Made by a program: the position numbers and the translations under genes. A DNA stretch of 64,000 nt, taken from NCBI GenBank assembly GCA_029891345.1, contig CM056995.1, forward strand, positions 215,206,547 through 215,270,546, given 5' to 3'. Below are positions 33,236 to 46,520 of this stretch, piece after piece. The notes under the pieces are model-generated. The model saw only the letters and a list, made by a program, of their open reading frames with translations. It made no database searches and was not told the origin of the DNA. The stretch's first letter is position 1; each line of letters opens with the position of its first letter. This DNA comes from Dryococelus australis (Eukaryota > Arthropoda > Insecta > Phasmatodea > Phasmatidae).

Positions 33236-34400
33236 ACCAGTGGTGGCTGGTGACTTGTGAAACTGGGAGGGCTGTGGCGACGATCCTAACTCAGATCTTT
33301 ACAAATATAGCTTTTTAAATAGGCATAGTGATGAATAAATTGCATATGACATGCTTCTGTAAGTGTGGAAGTTTAATTTTCAACCTGTATGCACTATTTG
33401 ACTGGCAATGAATATTCATTCACCTTACCAATCACTAAAAATTCCGTAGCATTGTTTATTTGCCGTGAACTTAATTGATATCTTTTAACTTTAGCACCAA
33501 AATGTTTAATATCTTTTACCCCTATTGACAATCCATGCAAAATCATTACATTTCACTAGCAAACAAATAAAACAAAACATACATTTCTAACTTCAAATCT
33601 GCGTAGCCAGTTCATTAAAATTGTATGTACTTAAGTTGAATTTTCGAGTACACGAACCACTGCGTTTACCATCTTGGCTTTGTTGTTGAGTTGTATGTTT
33701 TTAACTGTGGCCTTGCAGGCCCCAATTTCTTAAGCTCTAGTTTTTTCTCATAATTAAAACTATTTGTCGTAAAAAGGTATAAAATGTTACTCACTGAATG
33801 ATCCATTATTTACAAGTTTACACAACACGACATTAACAACAATTCAACATTGCTTCTGACCGATGCTCATTACTCATCTTGTTCCTAGAGTTCCTTGAGT
33901 CACGACATTAAAAACAAACTTATTCTGAATATTACACACACTATTTGAAGCTAACGCAAGTTTGAATTTAACCATAAATAAAAACTGTTCGAAATATATA
34001 TGAGCATTGTTAAGAAATGTGTTTAACAACTGCAAAAGTGTATCCACAACACATGTAGTATATAACTGCAGAACACATCCTGTTAAACAGTAGAATTTGA
34101 AGTTCCAGTTTTGGTAGCCTTGTGAAGCTCCAGAAAACTTTTTGTGTGAGTGCAGGGGCACGTCCATCTCTCTTATTTACAGCATGTGATTGGCTGAAAA
34201 GTGACGAGCCCCTGATGTCTTCCCTCCCTCTGGTAGCACCCCTAGTTCATTGTTACCGTCACTTGAAATTTCTAAAAACATTTCACTCGTCCATCTCAAA
34301 AACATGTTCATACGCAGTATTATTTTCTCAGTATTAGATAAGGAGAGTTCTGTGTTCTGAGATTTTATTAATAGGGCTGTGCCTCGCAACCCTCCCTCAG
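33236..34400. mobile_element. Possible non-autonomous DNA element
   Basis: The left end CCAGTGGTGGCTGGTGACTT with following ACTGGGAGGGCTGTGGCGA is weakly mirrored by the right end, where ACTGAGGGAGGGTTGCGAGG reads on the - strand near 34375-34405. No clear target duplication. No coding content. Confidence 0.3.
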
Positions 34401-34860
34401 TACGCAGGCATTCACTACTTTGTGCCGTTTCCCATCTTCTGCAACTTGGACTTTAGGATACCATGGAGGATACATGAGTTGTGTATGAGAGGCAAAAGGC
34501 GGTGGGGAAGACCTAGGAATGGATGGTTGAAGGGAGTGTGTAAGGAACAGAAATGAAGACTGGAGCAGAGTGAGAATGAAGAGGTAATGGGAAGACAGAA
34601 GAATATGGAGAGGCCTGTACTGCAAATAGACCTGGCCAGTGGCTGGAACCGGTTTATGATGATGATGACGACGACGACGGCAACAAAGACTCATTATCAC
34701 ATGGTATGATGATAACACTGTCATCTAATTCATTTTGTTACTAGACTTCATGGCACCTTGTTTTTCAATGTAACCAGCTGCACTTTCTCGCACTCATTTC
34801 CTCGAGCTCATGCTGCCAAAGGTACTCGGCTCAAGCTCAATTTTCTAGTACTCGCAGATT

Positions 34861-34924
34861 TCTGCTTCAACCTTTGCTTGCTGTTCTGATTTTCTGCTTC
34901 AGCCTTTGCTTGCTGTTCTGATTT
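34861..34924 (+). repeat. 32-bp tandem duplication, two copies, one mismatch
   Basis: 34861-34892 and 34893-34924 both read TCTGCTTCA(A/G)CCTTTGC followed by TTGCTGTTCTGATTT. Confidence 0.85.
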
Positions 34925-37900
34925 AGATTGGTGTACAACTTTGGGATTGTTCGTGCTTTTTATTACTGGCTGTTAACATTATTTTTTTTAGTTGGGGGAG
35001 GAGGACTTATTTGGTAATATTTTTGGTTTGGTTTTGTGAACAAGTCTTTACAACCAACACAATTTTCAGCACATCTTGTTTATTGATTGAAAGGGGCATT
35101 TTTCAAGTGCATGCACAGGAACATCCACTCCACAGGATTCCTTCACCCTCATGTGAAGGCCACAAGTGGGAGGGTGCGAGGATGCTACACTGGTTGTTAG
35201 GCGTTCCCCTTATCTCACTCGCCATGTAAAGGGAAAATAAGATCAGCTGGGCATAACAAAGCTGCTGAAGATTATTCTTCCAAGCCACGTATACCTTTGT
35301 ACTGTAGCAATAACAATGGTGGAATTCATTTGTGATGGACGCTCGATAACAAAGCTTTTAAAGTGATTAATATTTAATTTAAAAAATGAGATTTTTGAAA
35401 CAGCAGTATATAAATACAATCATTAATATTTGTTTCTTTATCACCTTCAATAGTAAATTATTCAAACCACATCTGCTAGTTTTTCCATAAAATTCCTCTT
35501 GTGCTTGCCACTATTAATTCCGTGCTCCCAAGGCATGGTGGTTTGTGCGTTATTTGGCAACATGTCATATATGCCCTTTCATGATATCATTCATACATTT
35601 CAATAACAAATCCTCTGATTTTCCAGCAAGATATAACTGAAAATTGGCTTCATGCTCAGTAAAATTTATGCTTCACTCAGTGTTGGTAACATTTTTGGCA
35701 ACAAGGGAGGTGTAATATGCCCAGCTAAGGAACTTTTTTTTGAAGATGTCTACCTGTTGTTTAAGTAAAAACTTGTCATTTTCATGCGAGAGGTGATATA
35801 ACATGGACTTCATGTGAAACATGGCAAATTTTGATATTTAGGGTTTGGACGTAGGTCAAAATCAATCCAAAATGTACTAAAATATCTCTTATGGCCACCC
35901 CTCACTAACAACACTATTCCTGCAAACCGTGAGAGATCATATCAGTGGAGTTATACTGTATTTCCAGTATGTAAAATGTCTTGATGCAGCATATGAATTT
36001 CATACCATGCACCTGCCAGCAACTACAAAAATCATCAGAGTTGTCTGTGCGTGACTGTATGGCCTTGCGCTTTAGTGTTACCATGACTCCATCCAAGTCG
36101 CAATAATTCCGGAGACAATAATTGCTAGAGACTTTTACATGTAAATATCCTTCTACATGTTTGTAGCAATATGCCCATGAATAAATCATAGCAGAACCGC
36201 ACTATGTCAGATGATGGTGGTCAGATAAATAATCACTATGGCAAATTATAGTTATACTCAAATTCGCTGTGAATCATTTCATGCCGTGTAATTGCATACT
36301 CCCTTCATGGATGTCCTGTTTTTTTGTGCACTCGTGACTAGTGTCACATTTTAAAGATGGTTAAAATTGGAATATTCACCGTCCGTTGAGAGCAATATTT
36401 TGTGGTGCCTCTTGCCTTTGAATACGTCCAAAATATAATCCATTCATGGTTTCTTCACACTTTTTGGAGCAAGCTTTCGAAAAATCATCCTAAGAGTAAC
36501 ATGTTCACTTGTTTTTCAAATAACTCGTATACCGTAAATATTTAACACTGTGATTAACTTTAAAGTACGTGTTATATTTTTGATTAAATGAAACTTTAAC
36601 TTGTATATCTTTGATAAATTGTAAGATTTATTTGGTTTTCAAATATGAATTAAAAACAGTGAGAGCAGTGATGTGTTGGCAATAGCTCGTAAGAAATAGT
36701 TCGCATTTCAGATGTTGTTACAACATAGTTTTACTATTTGTAAAATTAAGCATTTCCTAGTAAACTAATTACTTTTTCAGGTAGCATTGTTGGAAACATA
36801 TGTTATTGTTACTGCTAAAAATGCCTGCGCTAAATATTGCACGTAGGCGCTAATGATCTAGTGTTCCTCCATCATTCCTCCCATATTATCTGAGGAAGAA
36901 ACTTGAAAATGCAGAGCAGAGCTTATCACTTTTTTTTTTATGACATTTATGGAAAGTAACCTAACACAGTTAACTGGGTTATGTCGGTCATGCGACCAGA
37001 TTTCCTTGATCATTTGGGACTTACCAGGTTGTTATTGAATGCTCAAAAGCAATTCAGGTTTTTAAAATGATGGGAACTCAAAATAAGCCTGAGTATTTAG
37101 TGCATATAATAAATGCTGTGCTTGATGATGATGATGACGAAGAAAGTTTTTGTTAAATTATTTTATATCCAAAGAGAATTCGCAACTCAAATAAAGACAC
37201 TATTAATACAGTACAAATACAGTACCTTCATATTCATCATCAGGTTAGTATGAAATTGTCTTCCATCTACTTGAAAAATGCCTTCCATTTGTTCATTTAA
37301 CAAATATATTGTATTCACTTCCCTGCTTCTCTCAATGCTGCTTTTACTATTGCCTTGTTTGTTTCGGTTGCATTGTTTCAGATATTTTGTGCCATTTCTC
37401 TTGTGTAATTTGCTAGATACCATTTTCCCTAATGTTGAGCAGAGTTAGTCTGGAGTTAGTCAACAACCCAGTTAACTCAAGGGACTTTAAGAATGTGAGT
37501 AAACTTCAATCTGGTGATTTATCAAATGAACTGAGTAAAAATTTTATTCTTACCAGGTTAACAAAGGGACTTTTTGTAAATGCCTTGACTTTACAAGTTT
37601 CACACAGTGCTAATATCTGGAAAATGATGCATTTTTTCAGTTTTAGCATATTTTATACATACTACAGGGGAAAATTATCATGTTTGAATTTGTGATTTAA
37701 AACTGGAACAGGAGTTTAATGTTTGAATAAATTTTATAATATTAATACGTAATGGTGAAACAGTTACAAATTGGAAATTCACATAGTGGCAACATGATGT
37801 GGTGTGTCGTTTTTTGCTGAACCAAGTGTTTAATTTTTTTCCTGTGAAAAATAATTAAAATTACCAAATCATATTTACATTTGTTCACTTACCTGGGCAA

Positions 37901-37960
37901 GTTACAAGGTTGTGGTGAATCTGTTTTTCTATAGCAGGAATAAATATAGGTACTTTAACG
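34925..37960. other. Intron 3, no supported gene; weak coding-like traces on the - strand
   Basis: On the - strand between about 36190 and 35400, broken frames (35914-36189 with YCYKHVEGYLHVKV and SSNYCLRNYCDLDG; then LAGKSEDLLLKCMNDIMKG near 35640-35580) look more like decayed protein than random sequence. I do not recognise a family. A (GAT)n stretch lies at 37120-37140. Confidence 0.3.
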
Positions 37961-37994
37961 TGTGTTGTGTTGGGTGCTGCGAGTGATGTTCATG

Positions 37995-38207
37995 AAAGTG
38001 AAATGATTGTTGTTGCCGATGAGGGTGATTGAGGTGAGTATGGAGCAGCACCAAAATGAAAGTGCAGGGGAAACTAGAAAACCTGCCAACCAGCAGCATC
38101 GTCCCGATTCCTACACGTGAAAATCCAGGAGTGACCCGGCCGGGGATTAAACCCGGTTTGCCTTGGTGGGAGGTGAGCAGGCTGACCGCTTAGTCACAGT
38201 GGCCCCC
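37995..38207 (-). mobile_element. tRNA-derived SINE
   Basis: On the - strand from 38207 the sequence starts GGGCCACTGTGACTAAGCGG. It holds an A-box-like GTGACTAAGCGGTCA (38197-38183) and a B-box-like GGGTTTAATCCCC (38154-38142) at tRNA-like spacing. These are internal RNA polymerase III promoter elements. A body follows with CACGTGTAGGAATCGGGACG. The tail and target duplication are unclear, so the left limit is approximate. Confidence 0.6.
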
Positions 38208-38487
38208 TAATATATGTGGTCGCAGATATAGGATGTAAGGAGCATACAAACAGAGTTTCAACTCAGTGGTATAATGAGAGAACATTATTCATTTGTTTGC
38301 CGACACCATCTTAAGTAGGTTCTACAGTACCGTCAACATTAGAATGCAGATCAAACTACGAATGTTCACTTATTTATGTTTGCAGTAAAAAAAACTACTG
38401 ATGTCTCCAGCCTATTAATTTATTTATTTTAATGCTAACATATGTACTCGGGCCAAAATTATTCATTGCATCATTGTTGGTTATTTC

Positions 38488-38580
38488 TAGGGATGGGTAG
38501 AGTCGATTCTTTGATCCATCGATACCATTGATTCTTGTGTAATACTCAGAATTGATTAATCAACATTTCAGGGCATCGAT
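38488..38580 (+). repeat. hAT-like element end, unpaired
   Basis: CTAGGGATGGGTAGAGTCGA opens a stretch rich in ATCGAT blocks. A similar opening, CTAGGGATGGGTTGG, occurs at 62722. Such starts are common at ends of hAT-type short elements. No partner end was found. Confidence 0.3.
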
Positions 38581-41459
38581 TATTGATTCCTTGTGTCTAC
38601 ATTGCATCATATCCTATGCTCCTATAAAAAATGTTTTGTTTTAACTGCTGGAAAATATGATGCTGTGAATTAATACAGAGCTACCAAATATTGCAGATTT
38701 TCCATAATTATAACTGATTTTAACGTCCAGTTACGGAATTATGGAGGCTTGCCCCAACCAACATGACAGACTAGCACATCAAGAAGAGTAGTCATGTTTG
38801 GGGAAGTGCATGCTAAAATTTGCTAGGGATCGTAATTATGTATTTTGGTGTTTATAGGCCACACATTTTTACAAAAAAAAAATTACTACAAAAAGTGGGG
38901 TGCGGTTTATATACAAGCTATTGCCATTAAAAAAATTTTTCCCCAAAACATGTTTAGAAATTTGTCAACATACAGTATATTTTAATGTTCTAACTTAAAG
39001 GAAGGAAGGGAAGGGAAGAAGAAGAAGAAGAAGAAGAGAAGTGGAGGGGAAAAAAAACTGTTCCACTCGTACACTTATCTGTTCATTCGCGTTCATAAAC
39101 AATAACCTTCATCCTGCACGTGTAAAATGTAAACATGTTGTAGCTCGGCCATAGCTGCCGTACATGAGAAAATAATTTCTCTGCTGTACAAGAGAATTAT
39201 ATCTTGCGTAGTTCGCATGCCCGTCTCAGCACTACAAGCGTGCATTGATAAGATCCCATTTTGTATAACATGTTGCCATGGTTTTGCTTTCTCAAGTCAC
39301 TTTACCATCTGTGGAATAGTAACCGTGCAATGTATATTCGTAAACATAGTAACATAATACAAATTTTCTGTTAGAAATGTTTTGTAGGGGAGAAATTAAG
39401 TCTGAATTTATTATGTTTGTACGGAATTGTGACTTAACGATGTTTACAGGAATACAAAAATATAGTGCGGCCTATACTTGAAATATTAATTATCATACGT
39501 ACCCGGCACATATACACCAAAATACAGTAAATAGACAAAACTGGCCAGGGAGCCAAAGGTTAAGAATGACTTGTATTTTCCACGAATTTCGTGTATGTAT
39601 TAATATGTGTATTTGTGAATGCAGTATTTGTGAAGTGTCATACATCAAGTTCATTAAAAATTCTCCTCCAGCAGTCAAGGCTGCTGGAAGGTACACTCAT
39701 AGCTGTATTCACCAGAGATAAAAGGAAAAGTAAATATAAAGTACTTCAAGGTCAAAAATAAATTTAATGTGCAGGACAGCTGAAACAAAGAATTTCAAAA
39801 GGGAAAAAAGTTGCTTTATTTCTATGCTGCTGGAGCTGCTGTTTATTGTAGCTTGCCCTGCAGTAATGGCAGGAGCATTACAGCAACCTATGACTCAACT
39901 CAGACACAGATTCAAGAGAGGGGCAATTGATCACCCTCCGCCTAAGCATCTAAGGGAAAGGGGGAAAAAAATTCAGACAATACAACCAACATGATTTGCC
40001 AGTCACTCGAAAGAATGCAGCATATTCCACACAGCATTGGTGGAAGTGAAGCAGATGTGGAGGAATCCGCAATGTAAATTAGAATAGGTGATCTCAATCA
40101 GTGGAATAATTTTACTGAATCTTTAGGTAATGAGCTATTTTCCACTAGCAAATCAGTGGCATGCCACTGGTTTTACTGCCAGGTCAGTGCGATTCACTAG
40201 GAATAAGTAGAAACCATTCTTTAATCGGTGAATACTGGTGACTTAAATGATCAAAATGATCTATATACTTTTACTGCTTCAAGTGGGGTAGTTTCAACAG
40301 ATCTGCAGTCAAATTCACTGATTTTGAGTAGTTTTAACTATTGAGATTTTATAGCGTGACAGCTGATGATGAAACTAGTTTTGCTCTATTGTTTGACTAA
40401 CTGTGTTCCTGGTTATGTAGTGATCATATTTGCTGACTTGAATGAGTTTTTCTTATTGTGTGCTTTTTTATGAAAATTTTGCACGAAATGGTAAACATTG
40501 AACTGTTTCTATAAATTGGACTGAGAGTACTGTTCTCAAGCTTAGGAATTTTTCATGATAAAGTAGAGGATCACCTTTTACTCATGCTCTACACAGTTTG
40601 AACAGAGCTTATTATTCTCTGTTTGTTTCACCATGTTTACCTTCATACTCAAGGAAAATGACTGTGTATGTCATGCTATTATGTGTGTTTATTGTGACCA
40701 TTGTGTGAGGAATTAACTCAGATTTTAGAAATACTGTCTGTTGTAAACACTTTGATCAAGAATACCTACTTAATGGCATCAAAAGCACCTGTATTAACTT
40801 GCTTTGATTTACTGTACATCTAAGTAATAATGTGTAATCTCTTAAAACTATTTGCTTGCAAAGAAATATTGTTCAGCTCATCATGAACTTTATACTTGGC
40901 CAACCCTGATTTTTAATCATATATGTGTGTCATTTTTAGAATTTTGGGAAAAAAACTTTTGGACACAATAGTTTTTTTTTTTTTGCTGATTTGTGTATAT
41001 TTTGAAATGATGATTAATATATAGGATTTGTATTTCCCTTAGGGTATAGGTCAACCTTTATTTACTTAGGGATTTTCCTTTCATACGAGTAAGGAATCTG
41101 TTAAAGTTGCTATACTTCTGTCTTATAGGCTCACATAGGAAATAAATTCAATTAGCCTTTGAGGTAATTTTAATTTCCTAGTTAACAAGTGATAATAAGC
41201 ATCACACAGAAAAAAAAAAAAAAAGTTTTCTTTTATGATACACAATTTAAATTTTGGTGTAGATTATTTACTGTTTCAAAATGTCTAATCAATTGAGATT
41301 CTTATTAGTGACCAACTGGATATATTTTTTGGTTCTCTTAGAATAATTTTAATTTTGTTTAATTCATTTATTTTGAACTTAAGTCTGTTTCAACCAGTTG
41401 TAGAGAATTCTAAATTAGTGGTTTCCCAATCATATGCCTACTTTCCTGTGAGGCTTACA
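38581..41459. other. Intron 3, no supported gene
   Basis: A (GAA)n-like purine run lies at 39001-39040 and poly(A) at 41208-41224. A 75-codon frame at 39767-39994 begins with a hydrophobic segment but has no recognised motif. Confidence 0.4.
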
Positions 41460-42060
41460 AAGTTAAGTTTACTTTTTGGCCAGCATCCTAGGCAAGAGAG
41501 AGAAGACCGTCAGGAAGCTTAGTTGCACAGTATTTGAGATGGGCTCAGTCGCCGCAGCATGGCGTTAGACAATCCGTGGACTGCTGTCACGTTTCTTCCT
41601 TAAATTTCATTCCGCACTCTGCTCGGCAAAAGCTGCTTTGCACCAGTGCATGTTCTAGCCACGTTCGCTGTTTAGCTACAAAAAAAGCACCCTTTGGACA
41701 GGTTGATGTGGCAAGTTCTTGTCCCTGAGTAGCACTTGTGCACCTTCTTGCCATCTCTCGAGTGTTGTGGAACTACTTTTAGTTCACACCATTGCCATGG
41801 AGTGCTGCAAAAAGGCCGCATCTTCTTGTGCTCATGTTTTTGCGGCACATTACTCGTCTTCTGGCACTCGGAGCTGTATACACGCTTTTCTTTCGGAGTG
41901 GTCATTCACTACTGGTATGTAGTCGTCAAGGGGACTTCTATGTTTTCTCCAATGTACCTGATAGTTTTGAAGATGCGTAGTGCCATAGAGAAATTAGTTA
42001 TGTAGTTATTTTGTTGTTATCGTAGAATCGGCTGGCCTACACCTAGGCAAGTTTTGCCAA
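41460..42060. other. GC-richer block of unknown origin in intron 3
   Basis: Base composition rises clearly compared with both sides. Overlapping frames on both strands (for example 41719-41922 on + and 41672-41905 on -) are cysteine-rich but match nothing I know. A donor-like GTATGTAG is at 41918. It may be a non-coding exon, a processed copy or a mobile element fragment. Confidence 0.3.
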
Positions 42061-42903
42061 TCTCCGGAATGGCAAAGTTCGACGCTCCTTTTTTTTTATT
42101 AAAAGTTTTATCTGCGAGTGACAAACTAATTTCCACATTCCCATCTGTTCAATTTTTTTGTAGAGGTTCCTTTATTATTATCATCCTAGTTCCATTCTGT
42201 CTTCTTTTGCGGTACTTGGGAAGCTGAGGTAGTTCATTCCATGTTCCGGCTTCCAGTTCGTCCCGTTCCCGAGGCTAACTGCGCAGCTTCCCGTTAGGGA
42301 TAACCTCAATTCACAGGATGTAAACCTGGACGGATCCTCATCAGTGAAGCTCTGCAATGCACAGATATGAAAATGAAACTTTTTTATTTTTCTACTTAAT
42401 TGTTTTTGATGAAATACTAAATAATGGAATATTTTGAACGCTAGTACAAACAACTGAAGGCAGTAAGCAGAGATGGACAGAATTTAAAGTAAACAAAGAT
42501 ATAATTTTTTTTACAAAATGAATAATTGAAAATGTATAAATATTAATTATATTATTTACAAAAATTTGTAAGAGATCCCACTAAATAAATTTTTTTTTTC
42601 TTTTTTTGATTTAATTCTCTTAAATATTTGTGAATCAACAAAAAAATCTGTAGTTAAGGATTTTTTAATGTAAAGAGAATTTAATACTCAGATGTCAGAT
42701 GCACTTGTTAAAGTTTTGGGTTATAATATATTGAGACCAACTTGTTGAATTCTCATGTTCTTTTTGTAATACCTTTGAGTAAGATTTCTATCCTTCAAAT
42801 ACCTTTTTATTATGTGGACATAATGTTATCTGTTTTATGACTTGCCATGTTTGCCAGCACGTATTTTCATATTAATTTTATGCGTGTGTGTGTGAGTTTG
42901 TGT

Positions 42904-42971
<68 letters not shown>
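42904..42971 (+). repeat. Compound microsatellite (TA)n(CA)n
   Basis: (TA)n at 42904-42924 runs directly into (CA)n at 42925-42971. Confidence 0.95.
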
Positions 42972-42977
<6 letters not shown>

Positions 42978-43133
42978 TAGCAGAAGTTTAAATAATTAAT
43001 ATGGGCAAGTGCATAACATATGTTACAAAACTGTTAGGTCCCTTCAAAAGTGAGAAAAATAAGTATATGTATCAATGACCAGGAAGCGTAAAAATACATT
43101 CCTTCCGAGCTGTGCTGATACCGTAAAATATAT

Positions 43134-43245
43134 GTACACAGATAAACAGGACTGGCTTTACTTAACATTTACTACGCTATTAAAATTAAGTACACAGATA
43201 AACAGGACTGGCTTTACTTAACATTTACTACGCTATTAAAATTAA
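43134..43245 (+). repeat. Perfect 56-bp tandem duplication
   Basis: 43134-43189 and 43190-43245 are identical (start GTACACAGATAAACAGGAC, end CGCTATTAAAATTAA). No divergence is seen, so it is either recent or an assembly artefact. Confidence 0.92.
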
Positions 43246-43405
43246 CTGAATGGAAGAAAGTCACTTTCGCTCTTGCTGATGTCATTAAAGCAAAACTGTT
43301 TTGGTTAGCTTATTCATTCTCTTGTATTGTCCTTGCTCTAAACTCATTTATCCTTATCACTCTTACTAGAGAAGCATGCAAGTTACCATTCACAAGCCAA
43401 TTTAA

Positions 43406-43436
<31 letters not shown>

Positions 43437-46109
43437 ACAACGTATGAACATTACTAGCCCACTTGTCCTTTTTATTGTCTCCTATACTATTAAAGTATTT
43501 ATGTGGCATTTCAACTCTATGGCGCAGCTGCCACCAACAAACTGTTGGCAAGTGAAAAAGCAACTTCATTGACAGCCAAGAAAGGAGGGAAAGATGGAAG
43601 TGATGGCGAAATGGGGAGAGAAGCTGAGAGCGACTAGACAGGCAGAAACATAGACAAAGAATGCTTACAAACCCTCTGTCTTCTACCCCTTATCAAGCTT
43701 CTGGCGTGCACTTTTTATTGCTTTAAGCTGGTCTGCCAGACACAAAAAAAGTTGAGTCAGTGATTGCATTATGAGAAACACGCCAACCCAAGCCACAAAA
43801 AAAACATTTTTAAAAAAGTCAAAATAGTGTACACGTATAATAGAATCTTGTACCATGGTTGAGACTGTCTACAAAGAGAAATTCATGGAAAAATAACACT
43901 ATCGTTCAAGACACCACACTTGACAAGGTTTACTGTATATGTTTTCATTGCCAATAAATAGGCCCAGTTAATAACAGTTCATTTGAATTCCATATTTTTC
44001 CACTGTATATCATGAAAGAGGATTCGGCAAAGAGATAGAAATATCTGTAATAATAAAGTTAATGTAACAGGCATGGTAGCTAAAGGCTTTGTGATCATTA
44101 ATCAAGGGTTGAAATAAGATTATTGGTGAGCTTGAAGGTATATGTTTTCAAATTGTGCGTACTACTGTAACTAGGCCCTAATACCCATCGCCCCTTGTCC
44201 ATTGCCTTTTCTAGCAATATGACGACACTGGGATATCCTACGCACTTTTTTATAATTCATTCAGGTTGACCAGAACATGCTAGTGAATGGAATTTGAGAG
44301 TAATGATCTGTGGCATATATTGTGTTTTACAGGACCAATTTGATATAGCGATTTTTATGTTACTCCTCACACTATATTATTTACACTGTAGAATGCTCTA
44401 CATAATTGTGTCTTTAATTTTACACATTATTTTATGAGGGTTTTTTATTGCCGTATGACATCAGTGTGGAATATTTTCCAAGATTTGGAGGGGCCCTTGG
44501 GATAAGGGGCCTGGAACAAATTGCCCCATTTGTCCCTCCCTGTGTGTCATCCTGTGCAAGACAAAACTGTATTATGTAATATCCATTGCAAATTTTTTTT
44601 TGCATTACTACATACTAGTTGTTGATACAAATGTTATGTATACATCTTTTTAAGCAGTTATGTCACACAGATAGGTGCCAGTGTGTAGATTGTATAAAAT
44701 CATTTATGGTTACTGTATTCTTGAATCCCAAGTAGCATAGATGTAATACAGAGCTCAGTAACAAATAACAAGGAACCAGCAGATTATGAACTCTGTGAGT
44801 AGTGTTTTGTGAGTTTCAGACTGACTTCACTGGAAAATTTTATTTGTGTGTTAAAATTTTTTGAGATCGTTTCTGTAATCACAGCACATGAAGAACTTGA
44901 AAGAGTGAATTATCCAAGTCAGCTATCGTTTTGTGCGTATTATGAGCATGTTTGTTGCCTATTTCTGTGTATGTAAACAAAAGCGCCATCAGACTGTCAT
45001 GCATAAATAGTGCATTGAAACACTTTGGCAGTTATTCATGCACAGTAAGCAGAGGAATGTGATATAGAGCAAAGAGTTCAGCTGTGGGATGTGGTGACTG
45101 CTGGTCCTGTTCTTGTAAAATTCAGCCCCACCTTTTCCCTGCCAGGGCCTGGCAGGAACAAATGTAAGCTGGGGAGAGCAGCACAGAGGGCACATTCTAT
45201 CCATCTTTAAAAAAATTTTTAAACATTGTGGAAGTGGAGGTTGAGAACTGCGGGACAAGAATACTAAACAAAAAAAAAATTATAAATTTACGCTCCACAG
45301 TGAATATTATTATAGGCCGTTCATGGTAAAGAGAGCACTTTTTGAAGCTGTTTCATCAGACATAATAACCAATAAATGCATTTCATTGTGGCCTCGTAAT
45401 TTTGCTTTTGGGTATGGTGTATGTATACACTATGTTTATTACTTACATGACAGGGTTTACATTAACAAGTGGTGGAAGGATATAAATCGGTTGAAAGAAA
45501 ATAGTAACTAGAACTTCAAAAGTGCTCACTTTACCACAAACAGGCTATATATAGGATTCCATCATGCTTTTCATGAGTCGATTTCCTTAGCTTAGTAATT
45601 TTACATGTTAATAAAATGTGCATGTTATTACATTATTTTTATTTTGCATTTCATCACAAGTTTATGACTTGTGAGTCATAGAAGTGGCAACTTGACATGG
45701 AAAGGCTTGCACACATCTCGACACATGCATGCATCTGTGTGTGTGGGCATGCGCACTCTCTCCTTTTACAATTTATAAATTCTTTGTTGTTTGCTCACTA
45801 GGGATGTGTTGAGGTAGAAATGTGTGGGGATCCTGTAGACCTCAATTTTGTCTTGGGAAGCTTAAGTGAGTGCAGTTGGAGAAATTTCATCAGTTGCAAG
45901 TATATGAGACATGGACAGGCTGGGCAGGGGTCTAGAGTGACAGATATTACCTCTTATCACTTGTGGTTGTTTTGTTCATATAACCATCAGCATCTCAGCA
46001 TGGGGAACTCTGATTCATTACAGGTGGTTGCTCACATCACTGCAGTTCCTTGATAATGTGCTAGTGGATCCTGTCTGTACTATGAAAGCAAGATTTTTAG
46101 CAGCCATTC
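43246..46109. other. Intron 3, no supported gene
   Basis: AT-rich with a (TA)n-poly(T) run at 43403-43434. Short frames at 44989-45258 and 45820-46053 have no motif or splice support. Confidence 0.45.
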
Positions 46110-46520
46110 TGTAGTAAGATGTTATGAACAAATCTAACCACTCTCCATATACGTACAAAATCCTATTTCACCTGTTGTGTGAACAAATGAAAGCAAGTGT
46201 TATGTTGGGTATTTCGACAACCCTGCCAATACACAAGCTGACCATGGAGTAATACGTGGGAAGGAAATAGTTGTTGAACAAATTATTACGATACTATTTT
46301 ACATGGTCACCAAACAGCTGTTATGTGTTTAAATTAATAATGTGTAGGTGTTTTAGTTCTCACTTGGCATTGTAAATGCTTTATATTCATTTGATGAGGC
46401 GGCAGAATGGTCATGTGGTGTTTTTTAAATATTTTTCTGTACTAATTTTACAATATATATTTAAAACCCAAGTTGTTTCAAGCCAGTATGAGGCCATAGT
46501 TGACATTTAAAGAGACGTGA
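46110..46520 (+). repeat. Dispersed repeat family R2, copy 2
   Basis: Colinear with 18935-19400 in the same orientation. Shared blocks include ACAAAATCCT, TTATGTTGG, ACCAAACAGCTGT/ACAAAACAGCTGT and TAGGTGTT, with moderate divergence. Confidence 0.55.

Noticed and set aside
34368-34724. 118-codon - strand frame with histidine run
   Set aside because: It derives from a GATGATGACGACGACG simple repeat and low-complexity purine-rich sequence.
42904-42971. Possible CRISPR-like or satellite array
   Set aside because: It is a plain dinucleotide microsatellite.
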